Assembly: GCA_015680685.1 (NCBI GenBank)
Contig: MNCI01005898.1
Location: 288,523 to 352,522 of the forward strand
Length of the DNA stretch: 64,000 bases
Origin: Gnetum montanum
Taxonomy: Eukaryota; Streptophyta; Gnetopsida; Gnetales; Gnetaceae
Direction of reading: 5' to 3'
Below are positions 12,495-23,334 of the stretch, piece by piece. The notes beneath the pieces were generated by a model, which was not told where the DNA came from, did no database searches, and was given only the letters and a program-made list of their open reading frames with translations. The position numbers and the translations under genes are program-made. The stretch's first letter is position 1, and each line of letters starts with the position of its first letter.

Positions 12495-14085
12495 TGTAAC
12501 AACAGAAATGGTCGGCAGCTGGAATACCAAACAAAATCCGTGTACACAGTCTTAACCATGGATCCGTGCGAGGGCAGTTCTGGAGAAATCGAATCCATAG
12601 TGGCCTGAACGGTCTTGTCGATCAGACAGGGACTTACTAAATCAGTAAATTGACGAAGATTATAGGTGTTTCGTGGAACGATTTGATTCGATAAATCGTG
12701 AAAGGAGAGGAAAACGATGTAGCTAAATTGCAATAATGACAATGTTAACACAAAAAAGGGAATCAGATTTAAGAGAAATGTGTGATTTCAAGCTTTGTAC
12801 TTTGACCTGAAAAAAAATGAGTATTTTGTATACAAAGTTACAATGGGAAGACTCCGATTATCTTGTGCAAAACATACACAAAATAATAAGAAAACTATTT
12901 AACAAGGAGTGCAGAATGGAGCTCAGTCTACCTTATAAGCCAAAGATGGAGTGCAAGGAAGGTCAAGCTCAGATGTCTATCAACCAACTATGTCTGATCA
13001 ATAGATCTTGCCAACCACACTAGATGATCTCTCGATCTCTGATCTATCTTCTTCGCTTTGGATAGTCTCTGCTCAAAACTGCCAAGGATCACCAATGGGA
13101 GAACTGTATTTTCACCCAAAAGGTATGATCACTCCTACTGCTAAATGCTCGAAAATGTCTCTTGTTTTTGCTCAAGGATGATAACTGCCAAAAGATGAAG
13201 ATGCCAGCCGCCGCTCCCCTTCAAAAAAAAAGTAGTCCCCCTTTTTTCTTCACCAACTGGGGTATTTATAAGTTTGACAACATGCAGAAAAGTCATGGCC
13301 TTGATGACATGTGTCTCGAACTTTCCGGATATCGTTGACTTGACGAACTGGCTATGTTGCGTCACATTGCAACGTATGCTGTCAACACTTTTGCCGAGGC
13401 TGCTTCATAATTACACACAATATGCTTATCAGCGTATTGCGCGTATGGATAGAAAATGCGTAACTGCTTTAGCCAGCTTTACGCTGTATTACACTTGTTT
13501 ACGCTGCATTGCGTGGCAGAGCGTAACAAAGCATGAAAATAGTGAGTCAAGCTATTTTACGCTCATTTACGCAACAAAGTGTAGTGAAGCGTAAAAAATG
13601 ATCAACTCGACGATAAATTACGCTGACGTACGCTGCGTAGCGTAGCGAGCGTAAGGTGATCAATCTGCAAAAAGAAAGGAGCCGATCTGTCGTGCTTCCT
13701 TTAGACTTTTTTGAAGCTCATTACGCTGCCTTGCGTAATAGAGCATAAATCCGACCCTGGACAAAAGACTTAGCAGGATATGCGAGAAGTCGCATATTAC
13801 GCTACTTAGGCCTTAAACTTCACCAAATCTGCTGAAGTAAGTTACCTTCTGATGTCAGACTATGTTAAGCAGAATTACACTAAGCGTCCTTACGCTATGT
13901 TACGTAATGTAGCGTAAAGACAAAAAACATAGTAAAATTGAAATTTGTAAGGAACTTGGAGACTTGATGCCAAGTGCCGTTTCGCCTTGCTTTGCCTTGT
14001 TCTACCTTCTGGAATTCTATCACGAACTTTTGCCTGAATCGTGAATCTTCACCTGAGGCCGATTCACAATTTCCACGGTGTTTCA
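12495..14085 (-). repeat. E2 3' LTR
   Basis: 1591 bp, TGTAACAACAG to GGTGTTTCA on +. Same length as 28659-30249. The minus-strand TATA core (complement of 13263-13270) lies in TATAAATACCCC. The U3 side (13430-13920) is packed with TACGC/GCGTA words, including a near-palindrome of 28 bp at 13890-13917. Confidence 0.92.
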
Positions 14086-14100
14086 ATGGCCCCTCTTTGT
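14086..14100 (-). other. E2 polypurine tract
   Basis: On the minus strand, CAAAGAGGGGCCAT directly upstream of the 3' LTR. Same as in E1 and F. Confidence 0.8.
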
Positions 14101-15275
14101 TGACGGTTAGAGGGCTTACCCGAAAGACGTCAACAAAGAATACGAAACACCAGACCGATGAAAGTACCAACAACATTTATCAACAGGTACTCAAGTGTCG
14201 CCCTGCCAACACACAGGAGCAGAGATGAAGGAAATGGGAGATAAAATGGTACAGGAGGAAACAGGTTCGGGGAAGATGCAAATGGGGTTTGGGGAAGACC
14301 CAAATGAGGTTCGGCGATAGCTTTTTCACTCATAAGCACTCAGGCATTCTCATGCGATTACGTTTGCATGGAGTTATGCCGTCATTTTGTGTTAAAGGGG
14401 GTTGCATAAACGAATTGTGTTGCATCTGCATGGCCTGGGTGAGATGTGTTTCACCCATTTTGTCGACCCCCATTCTTTTTTTTTGGCATCCACTAGGTGA
14501 GTTGCGTTACGCCGGTTCATGGACTTGAGTGTAATGCAGATGCGGAAAGCATATGCTGCGTATGTACATTTTGCGTACGGGAAGTGGATGGGATAGTTAA
14601 GGATAGTGATAAAGGCTAGGTGTAGGATTATGAGGAATACAAGGATGCACCCCCCGAGTGGACAGGCCAACTTAAGCAGCCATCACAAAACGTTGTCGAT
14701 ATTACACCACTCAGATGAACGCACCTTCAAACGACGTCCTTGTAATAAGTAACCTGCAACCAAAGAAGAAAACAAAGGATACCATTGTCTGTGTGAGTTG
14801 CGGGCGAGGTTGTTGAAACAAGTACTATTAGAGGTGAGATAAAGTGATCGGGCCATGAAGGAGGAACTGCAGCATGAGGCCAGAGTCTTCAACCTTGACG
14901 CTCGGCCTAGCATATTGCCACCAAAGAACATCAGACTCAGCGCACCTGAATGGTTATGTAAAGAACCAACTAGGTGAATCTGTGAAGCTAGAGCTTGATA
15001 GTGATGATGAGTGGAGATCCCCAAAGTTGTAATTGATGAGAACTCCTTTGGGGCTCTGGACGGCGAAACTGACCTCTCAGAGGTACCACTGCTGAAATGG
15101 GTGCGGTGACGGTATCTTCGAGGGGTCAGTAGTATGCCCTTCAGCGCGTCCGAGGGATCAGCAGAATGTCGGTGAGGTAGTGACGCTGGGACTATCTCAG
15201 CGTCCCACATCATTTGTCTTGCAGCTGCATAGAGATGATTACGTTCACTTGACTTGCATGATGGCAGTTTGTGAG
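14101..15275 (-). other. E2 3' region with a 176-codon open frame (14683-15213)
   Basis: Noncoding-looking region between the hairpin array and the PPT. It contains one minus-strand open frame of 176 codons, rich in Ser, Arg, Leu and His, with no signal peptide or membrane segment that I can defend. The E1 counterpart (about 7780-8310) aligns at DNA level but is interrupted by stops. Some Tat/Athila elements have an extra 3' ORF here; I cannot show that this is one. Confidence 0.35.
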
Positions 15276-15855
15276 TCCCAGTTTTAAGTCCTGGTAGACT
15301 GTCGTTGCTGGTTTTAAGTCTCAGCAGACCATGGTCCCAGTTTAAAGTTTAGGCGGACCAAAAAATGGTAGTTTTACATCGTAGAGGACAGTGGCTAAGC
15401 TGATTTATGGTCTCAGTAGATCGTGCTATGGGTGTTAGTTTTGTGTCATGACCCAGGGACAAGTCTATGCTGGTTTTACGTCTCAGTAGACGATTACTTA
15501 CCTGTGCTAGTTTTATGTCGTGGTAGACAACCAGTGCTAGTTTAGCGTCGTGGCGGACGCATGCAAAAGATGCCAATTTTTTATCTTGGCGGACCTGTAC
15601 AACACTGCCAGTTTTACATTGTAGCGGACGGTTACAACTTGCCAGTTTTACATCGTGGCGGACGATCAGTGCCAGTTTAGCGTCATGGCAAATGCGTGAA
15701 GGGAGTGCCAGTTTTACGTCGTAGCAGACGGTTGCTACCAGTTTAGCATCATAGCAGATGATTGGTGCCAGTTTAGCATCATAGCGAATGATTGGTGCTA
15801 GTTTAGCGTCGTAGCAGACGATTGGTGCCAGTTTAGCGTCATAGCGGACGATTGT
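15276..15855. repeat. E2 hairpin minisatellite downstream of integrase
   Basis: About 20 units of a roughly 27-bp repeat, best preserved at 15590-15855 (core CCAGTTTAGCGTCGTAGCGG). Units contain inverted arms such as CGTC..GACG and ATCGT..ACGAT. Because good units are 27 bp, the minus strand stays open from 15861 to 15349 and would read nine-residue repeats around YDAKLA. That frame is probably a by-product of the period. Confidence 0.85.
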
Positions 15856-15887
15856 GGCCATACCTTATGTTCACACTAGAGATGCAG

Positions 15888-18800
15888 CTATATGTAGTAC
15901 CATTTTAGATATATGTGATTCACAGGATTCGTTAACTCGTTGCCGTCAATATCTGCCAGCTTGAATGATCCGTTGCCATACACATCAGTCACCAAGAAAG
16001 GGCCCTCCCAGTTTGCAGAGAACTTGCCCACTGGTTCGTGAATGGCATTGAGAACTAAATCTCCCTTCTTGATCAGATGCTGTTGAAGATTATGATGATG
16101 CTTTTACCTCTACTTGTCTTGATACTTTTTGATTGTATCAAGCATTTGTATTCGCTTCTCTTCTATAGAATCCAAATCCATAATCCGAGACTCGGTGTGT
16201 TGAGCCTCATTTATAATCGTGGAGAGGACCATTCTCAAAGAAGGAATTTGCAATTCGAAGGGCAGCACTGCCTCAGATCCGTAGACTAGGCTATAGGGTG
16301 TACTGTCTGTAGCCGTCCTACATGTAGTACGATATGCCCATAGCACATAGAGGATTTTTTCATGCCACCGTCTCTTGTTGCTGTCGAGCATTTTCTTGAG
16401 CAGATTGATGATGACTTTATTTGTGGCTTCAGCTTGACCATTCACTTGCAGGTAATAGGGCAAGGAAAAAGATTGTTTAATGCCAAAGCTATCATAGAAG
16501 GATTTGGTTTCCGTACTACTAAACTGTGGCCCATTATCGATCACAATAGTCATCGGGAGACCAAATCTGGTTACAATGTTATCTAAGATGAAATGGCAAA
16601 TCTGTTGAGATGTGATCTTCTGTAAAGGAATAGCTTCTACCCACTTCGTGAAGTACTTAGTAGCGATAATTATGAAGCTATGACCTGCGGAAGATTTCGG
16701 TGTGATGGGACCTATAATGTCTAGTCCCCATCGTTGAAACGGCCATGTTATCTGAGTTGTATGTAACTCTGTAAGCGACACGTGTATAAGATTTGCGTAA
16801 CGCTGACACGTGTCGCAAGTTTTAACCTTTGTTAGGCAATCTTTTTCCATGTATAGCCAATAGTACCCTAAGCGACGGATTTTTGAAGCCATAGCCTGTG
16901 GTGCTACGTGTCCTTCGCATAATCCCTCGTGGACCTCACCAACTATACGTTGTGCTTGGTCCTTGTTAACGCAGGTAAGTAGCACACCATCAAAAGAGTG
17001 TCTACAAAGAGTACTGTCTCCTATGATGACGTACTGCCTAGCTCGCTTGTGGATTGCATCTTTCTGTGTGCGTGTTAATTTGTGCGATGGCTCGCCATGC
17101 AAGAGATAAGTCTTAATGCTATCGTACCACTCTGGCGTTCTATCCTAGAGCAGAGAAGATATTTGCGCCATCTGAATAATGGGATTTGTGCAATCTGTTA
17201 TTAATGTGGGACAGGTGTCAAACAGGTGTGAGGGTACGTTCAAAGCTAGTGTAGCCAGTGCGTCGGCTAGTGTGTTATCAGTTTGTGGCACGTGCTGGGC
17301 ATCGATGGTCGTGAACCACCTTAGAAGATCTTTAGCCATATCGCAGTAGGGCTATAAATGTGCAGCCTTGCAGGCGTAGACTCCTGTGATCTGATTGATG
17401 ACAAGCATCAAATCGCCCCTAATTGCCAGGTGTCGAAGATCGAGTTCGCTGGCAGTTAGTAATCCCTTGAGGAGCCCCTCGTACTCTGCTACATTGTTCG
17501 TACAGGGGAAGGTCAAGCGATAAGCGTGAAGATGCACATCCTCAGGTGATAGTGTAATAACTGTGGTAGCACTGCCACCTCTAACGGTTGAGGCTCCGTT
17601 GAAGTATAACGTTGCTTCGGGGCCTGTCAGGACAGGGCTTAAGCTATGTACGTGTTCATCCAGAAATTTAGGCTCTATGGTTGCCTGACTGTCAATAGGT
17701 GATGTTATTAATTGGTTGGCTATCGCTTGGCCTTTCATAGAAGATTGGCCAATGTAATGCAGATCGAATTCTGCCGTGATAGCCTTCCAACGAGCTATTT
17801 TGCTACCTTCGTATAAGTTATGCATAATGGCCCTAAGAATATTATTTTTACAGATGATGTTTACTTGGCTACGAAAAAGATAATGCTTACACTTCTTGAG
17901 CATAAATACCAACGCTAAGCAGTTACGCTCTACTTCATTGTACCTCGTTTCATACGTACATAGAGTATGACTCAAGTAATAGATGGGTACTTCCGACCCA
18001 TCATCCCTCCTTTGATAGAGTAATGCAGCTAAGGCTACATATGAAGTTACGAGGTAGATATAAAATGGTTGATCCCTTTGTGGCGGGAAAACTGTTGGCA
18101 AGCATTGAAGCTCTTGCTTCAAGCTGTCAAACGCACACTGACAATCATCCGTCCATTCGAAATTAACCCCCTTTTTAGGCAAATGTTGCATAGGGTGTAA
18201 CTTGTCGGTTAATCTCGAGATGAACCACCTGATAAACTGTAACCTCCCCTGTGATCTGCGTAATTGCTTAAGACTTGTAGGGGGTGTCAATTTAACAATG
18301 GCCTTGACTTTGTCAGGATCCACGCGTATGCCAGTTTCCGATACCACAAAACCCAGCATGCGTCCGGTTTTGACTCCGAACACACTTTTTTGGGTTGAGT
18401 CGGAGGTCATATTTAGAGATTCTTTTGAGGACTAACTCCAGATCCTCTGAATGATCTTCTGACCTTAGAGACTTAATAGCTATATCATCAACATAATCAT
18501 TCAGTCTCCCTAGGAGGTAATCGCTAAAGATGTACATCATGGCTCGTTGATATGTCGCTCCGGCGTTTTTTAAGCCAAAAGATATCATGGTGTAACAAAA
18601 GGTTCCCCAGGGCGTCATGAATGTCATTGTTAACTGGTGCTCTGAGTTGATGCGTATTTGATTGTAGCTTGAGAAGCCATCCATGAAGGACAAAAGCGCA
18701 TGTCCAGCGGTTGTATCCACCAATTGATTGATACTTGGCAATGGGAAGTTATCTTTAATTGTAGCTTTGTTCAAGTCCCAGAAGTGTATGCAGATGCGTA

Positions 18801-19353
18801 TTCCTCCGATCTTTTTAGGAACCACTACAATGTTAGATACCCAATCTAAGTAATCAACTGCACGAATAAAACCAGCCTAGTATAGTTTAGTGATTTCATC
18901 ACGTACTGCTAGCACGACTTCTGGCTTGATCTTTCATGCTTTCTGTCTGATGGCTTTGATATGGGGATCTAGGATTATGTTGTGTTGAATTAATCTTGGG
19001 TCTAGTCCCAGCATATCCTCATATGACCATGCAAACACCGTGATATTATTCTGGAGAACCTATTTTATGTCATCATGTGCCTTTTGGTCTAATAGAGAAC
19101 TAACCTTGAGAGTTTTAGCCTCAACTTTATGTGTAACCACAGAGACCTCGTTAAGTGGATCTTCGGTTACATCTCCAGCTTCCAGATCTAGCGTGCGCGT
19201 CGATTGCTCTGGCCAGTCTGGAGATGTTTCCGATGTGGCTATGATTGCGTCATTAAGGGCTAGGTTAGTTTCTATTAGTGTAGGATCAAGCTGTCTAATG
19301 ATTTCACCGTGTAAGCTTGTTAAAACTAGTGGTGTAGATAAAATTTTGTCCAT
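15888..19353 (-). pseudogene. pol: E2 pol: RT, RNase H, archaeal-type RNase H, integrase
   Basis: Starts at its own ATG (19353, MDKILSTP), over 5 kb from the protease. An N-terminal leader ends in FAWSYEDMLGLDPRLIQHN. The RT core has FPLPSI, MDGFSSY, GLKNAGATY and the intact YVDD (DYVDDIAIKS). Ty3-type RNase H covers about 18080-17700. Archaeal-type RNase H covers about 17640-17180 (LYFNGAS, TNNVAEYEGL, GDLMLV; the first catalytic Asp is Asn here). Integrase has a zinc finger ending CDTCQRY and core residues LDIIGP, IDNGPQF and GQAEA. The tail reads KGDLVLNAIHEPVGKFSANW, with NWEGPF at its end, and finishes at 15888. A few stops (for example TAG in the leader-RT join and one at 16110) and a frameshift break it. 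Confidence 0.9.
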
Positions 19354-19850
19354 CTATCAATTATCCTGCATAATTGTCAAATACGAGAGTAATTAGAAAG
19401 ATACTAAGTTTGATGCGACAAGTGTTTAACGAATAATGCTTAGTTTAGTGTATAGGATGTGACGTGACGTTACTGAGTGTAAAGCTAACTGAATTTTAAA
19501 TTTCGCGAACAGCCTGTAATTAATGAGACCTGATTATGAGGAGATAAGATACAGTAGTTTAGGGTCATTTCGGACCGTAATGCGTGCGATATCTGACGCA
19601 ATTAATGCCTTGATCCTCGGGTTCTAGCTCATATTGACACCAGCATTTGGGCAAGTCTCTCTGAAATCGGGCATCAAGTTGGTTAAATTTTGCATATAAG
19701 TAAGTAGTTTTGGTTTAGAACAGGTTGTTTGCCATCGCGAATTTGAATTCTTAGCTGTTACAGAGAGAAAGGAGGAGGAGCAGAAGATTGGAGCGTGTCA
19801 TTTGTAAAGGCATAAAGGTGCAAAAGTGTGAAGGTGTTAGAACTGTAACA
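19354..19850. promoter_or_regulatory. E2 head-to-head intergenic region (RT start / antisense gene start)
   Basis: 497 bp separate the minus-strand RT start codon from the plus-strand antisense start codon. It contains one hairpin-family unit (about 19555-19580, AGTTTAGGGTCATTTCGGACC). An ATATAAG TATA-like word lies at 19694-19700, about 150 bp before the antisense ATG. E1 (30255-30595 plus 12264-12494) and E3 (42033-42760) have the same arrangement. A bidirectional internal promoter is an inference from layout only. Confidence 0.4.
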
Positions 19851-20246
19851 ATGGCACCTAAAGTGAGAGGGAAGAACGCGAAATTGGCTAAGATTGACGA
19901 GGTGCAAGGGAGCCTGTAGCGTGTTTCGCAGGTAGTGGTCGAAGTGAGAGACCCTATGCCTTTGAATCGGTAGGCCATCCCTTGCTTATTCGTCTTACTT
20001 TTGCAGTGTTTATTCTTGTAGCGTCATCTCGGTAAATTAAAATTTTAGACTATAGACCTCGCGTTAAAACGAGGGTTTATACACTAGGATTGCGTCTATC
20101 GCCGTTGTCAGGGACAAACCTTGTACTGTTGCAAGGGTTTAGGTGATTTCGGCATGAATAGCTAAGCGTAATCTGTAGATTTTCTGTATTTTAAGCATGC
20201 AAATCTGAATCTAGATGTTGATGTGTTTATTATTTTCTCTGTACAG

Positions 20247-21050
20247 TATCATGTTAAGACCCATCTTAATCGTCTTGGATATAGTCGAGGTTTTATGCTG
20301 CATAAATCCGATCGTACCTAATGTTCCTCCCCCTCAGACTTGGTTGCATGGGAGGGCCATATGGTTTAGAAAGGGTGCGCTAGAGTTTCTGCAGTTTTTA
20401 CTGCGTAACTACAGCATTATTGTATGGTCACACCTGTCGGGAGATATTGCTGGCACCATTTTGGAGCACTTGTTAGTGGGTTCTACGCAGGGAATTCTAG
20501 CTTTCTTGACAGATGGGGCTATCGACACTGGTCCTCCCCAGGACCGCGAACTTAGTGCCAGAGGGTTGAGGTGCTTAAGTTGGATCTAGGAAATGGCTCA
20601 GTTTAGCTGTTACCATGCATACAACACTTTGTTCGTGGCCCATCACATCTCGACCTACTTCCAGAACCCACCAGGCACAGTGTATTATTTAGGGGGGTAA
20701 GTGGTTTTATTGGTGGTATTGTCATTATATGTCTATTTTCTGAAGCGTAAGATAAGCATATGTGGTATGGTACAGGTTTTTTATCCATGAGAACAAGTTA
20801 GTAGGCGATGGTGATACCTTAACTTAGATTGAAACAGCAATAAAGGTGTTTACCTCTACTAGCAATGTACGTGTTGGTGTAATGGGGCAGATCGGCTTTG
20901 ACATTCATGAGTACCCCACCCGTTATGCTGATGCTTTTGAGAATTGCCAGAATCTCGGGTGGTTACATGACGATTAGAATTTGGATCCACCCCTTACCGT
21001 TGTAGAAGTGCAGAGGAAACTTCCTCCGTTTCCTTTGCCATTTGGACTTG
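20247..21050 (+). other. E2 NIF/FCP1-like HAD domain (exons 2-3)
   Basis: The order of motifs follows plant NIF/FCP1 (SCP-like) HAD proteins: IVLDIVEVL for the LDxDGxL motif, IWFRKGALEFLQFLL.NYSIIVWS for the RPG.xEFL..F.VxVWSS segment, ILEHLL, an LSWI.EM helix, YHAYNTLFVAHH for the YN.SNTLLLDDS segment, NPPGTVYY for NPP.TAIFP, and a final GD..T...A...F.S.SNV for the GGDL..YL..L..A.NV end. The nucleophile Asp is kept. The second Asp of DxD is Val and the LDD pair is AH, so phosphatase activity is not expected. Family assignment rests on motif order read by eye. Confidence 0.6.
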
Positions 21051-22966
21051 GTAAAATTGCTGTGTATTTTATTATTGCATAATGTAATTGTAATCGTGAA
21101 TGTCGCGTAATAGTATTTTTTTGACATGTGTCTTGCATTATTCAATCAGGGAATCCTGGGAGATTACCCTTACAATTTTCGGCAGCGAGGGGAATACCCT
21201 CCTTTTCCGCTATGGCAACATCAAGGAGGCACAACGTTGGCTCGGCCACGTGGTGGCCCCAGTTGCGTTGGTCACCAAGCTGCGGGAAGCAAGGCTAATG
21301 CACTTATTTTTGGCTATAACCCCTGATGTCCCCGCCAGTGAAATATTAACCCTGGTCAACTCCTTCAGTGAAAGGGCTAAGCGCTTTTGCATGCACGTGC
21401 ATCACATACGTGTAAATTTTGATATTGATGCTTAGCTTTTTGTAGACCTTTTTGGCGTCTCCTCTGATAGCCTTCCCATAGAGGAAAAGGTGAAGAGGAG
21501 CCTCTCCTGTCAGGAGTGGCTGGAGGAGTGGCTAGGGGCTAAGAAGGAGGCTAAGGGGATCCCTTGTGAGAAGATCAAACTAGAGATCGCCAAGATGATT
21601 TATCCCCTGTTTTGGGCCCGAGCTTTCCCCAAAACACTCTGGTAGGGGAGGTTCTTTACCATAGAGTAGACCCATATCATGTGGAAGGTTATGGAGGAAG
21701 GGACCCAGTTTGACTGGGCAAGCTACTTTGCTGAGGGGTTACGCACTGAAATGATCAGGCTTCGCCAAAAGATTGATTCTCGTTTCAACGTGCATTTCAC
21801 CTTCTTCATAGCTTGCCTTCGACGTTTTGCCGAATTTTTGGTTATCCAAAGGAATGGGGTCTGGGTGCAACAAGACCAAGACCAGCTATCCAAGCCTTGG
21901 ATTACCCACATTTTTGGCACTACCCGAGGATAGGATCCCCCAGAGGGGATTGGAGAGTCTCTGTCTATAACGATAAGGGATTTGGTGACGTCTCGAGTGT
22001 GAGGCCCTGACAGCGTAGGCGGGGTGATGCCCACTTACACTGGCGATGCTTCATGAGGGAAATGCTTGGCGGTAGAGATTGTAGAACCTTCGGCTCGGCG
22101 TAAAAGGCTTCGCTTAACTGAGGCCCCTGTGGAGCCTGGGAGTGACACGAGTCGAACCATGAAGGCAGAGTTCAACGGAGTAAACCTCCGCCTAGTAAGC
22201 GTAAAAGAAACGTAGTAAAAGTTATTTTATTACGCAATTTTTATTCAAGATATTTTGAATCGTCTAAATGTGAATGTGATATGAACAGCGAGACCTACGG
22301 AGCAGTTGACCCCTGAGATAGGGGTAGTGATATTAAGTTGTGGGGAAGGGACCCCAGTTTTGGAAGAAGAGGCCCCAGCTGTTAGGACTAGTGATGCACA
22401 GACTCTTGTGCATGAGGAGAGGGAGGAGGTGGGAACTGTTGACGCACTCCCCACTGTAACCGGCATAGGTAGTAAGCGTATTGGATGTCTTGAGGAGTTT
22501 TGTTAATAATTAGGATTTTTAACTAAATTACGCTACAGTTGAGGAAGATGCACCCACGTCTGCCTCTGTGAGCAGAACATGGAGAGAGTTTCCTGACAAA
22601 TTAGCCTTCATGGAAGGTGTTGTCAGTGATATGATCGAGCACCTCGAGCGCGTCGATCCTGGAGCTGGTATGTTATAGCTATAATAGGTTTATTTTATTA
22701 GAAAGTGGTAATGTTTCATTTATATTGATAATGTTTGCTGTCAGGAGCTCACCTTCGATGGGACCCAACAGAGGCCATTGATTTGGACATAGTGGAGCCT
22801 CCATCTGACGGGGTGGTCGTGCCACACAACATTTATGAGGAGATGCGTAAATGTGCGTTACGCTCGACTTGCTCCTTGTGGGAGAGTAAGAGTGTCAATG
22901 AAGACCTCTGGAAAAGGCTGCAGAGGTTAGAGAGGGAGAAGGAGTCTTTGACCAAAGAGGTCAGAG

Positions 22967-23334
22967 ACTTAAAATCGTGATGCGAGTTCCTGCAGGCGTG
23001 GGAAACAGGTGAGGAGGACTGGAGCACAGCTGTAATTAACTACTCTTGCTATTGGACCATAATCAGGAATAGCATGCAAACTAGTCGGGAGTTGGTGGAG
23101 AAGCAGATGCAGATAGAGCTGTTATCTCAGAAAAGCCAAGACTGGAANTAGATACTTAAAATCGTGATGCGAGTTCCTGCAGGCGTGGGAAATAGGTGAG
23201 GAGGACTGGAGCACAGCTGTAATTGACTACTCTTGCTATTGGACCGTAATCAGGAACAACGTGCAAACTAGTCGGGAGTTGGTGGAGAAGCAGATGCAGA
23301 TAGAGCTGTTATCTCAGAAAAGTCAAGACTGGAA
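22967..23334. repeat. Direct duplication across a single N (23148)
   Basis: About 181 bp ending at 23147 recur from 23154 with a handful of substitutions (for example GAAACAGG versus GAAATAGG). The unknown base and the bases TAGAT lie between. The E1 and E3 antisense genes have only one copy of this part of exon 7. It is most simply an unmerged overlap of two contigs, perhaps from different repeat copies. Confidence 0.8.

Noticed and set aside
13141-14670. Several 70-100 codon open frames inside the E2 LTR and beside it
   Set aside because: They overlap on both strands, lie across promoter and U3 words, and are not kept in the equivalent E1 or E3 LTRs. The paired frames in the two E2 LTRs are explained by LTR identity.
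20215-20589. A stand-alone single-exon gene at this position
   Set aside because: Comparison with E1 and E3 shows the conserved part starts after an AG acceptor (20246) and continues past a mutated TGG codon to a GT donor at 20697, so it is an internal exon.
21126-22010. Alternative plus-strand frames in E2 exon 4 (for example 21126-21326, 21813-22010)
   Set aside because: The frame aligned with E1 and E3 is a different one; these are overlapping shadows.
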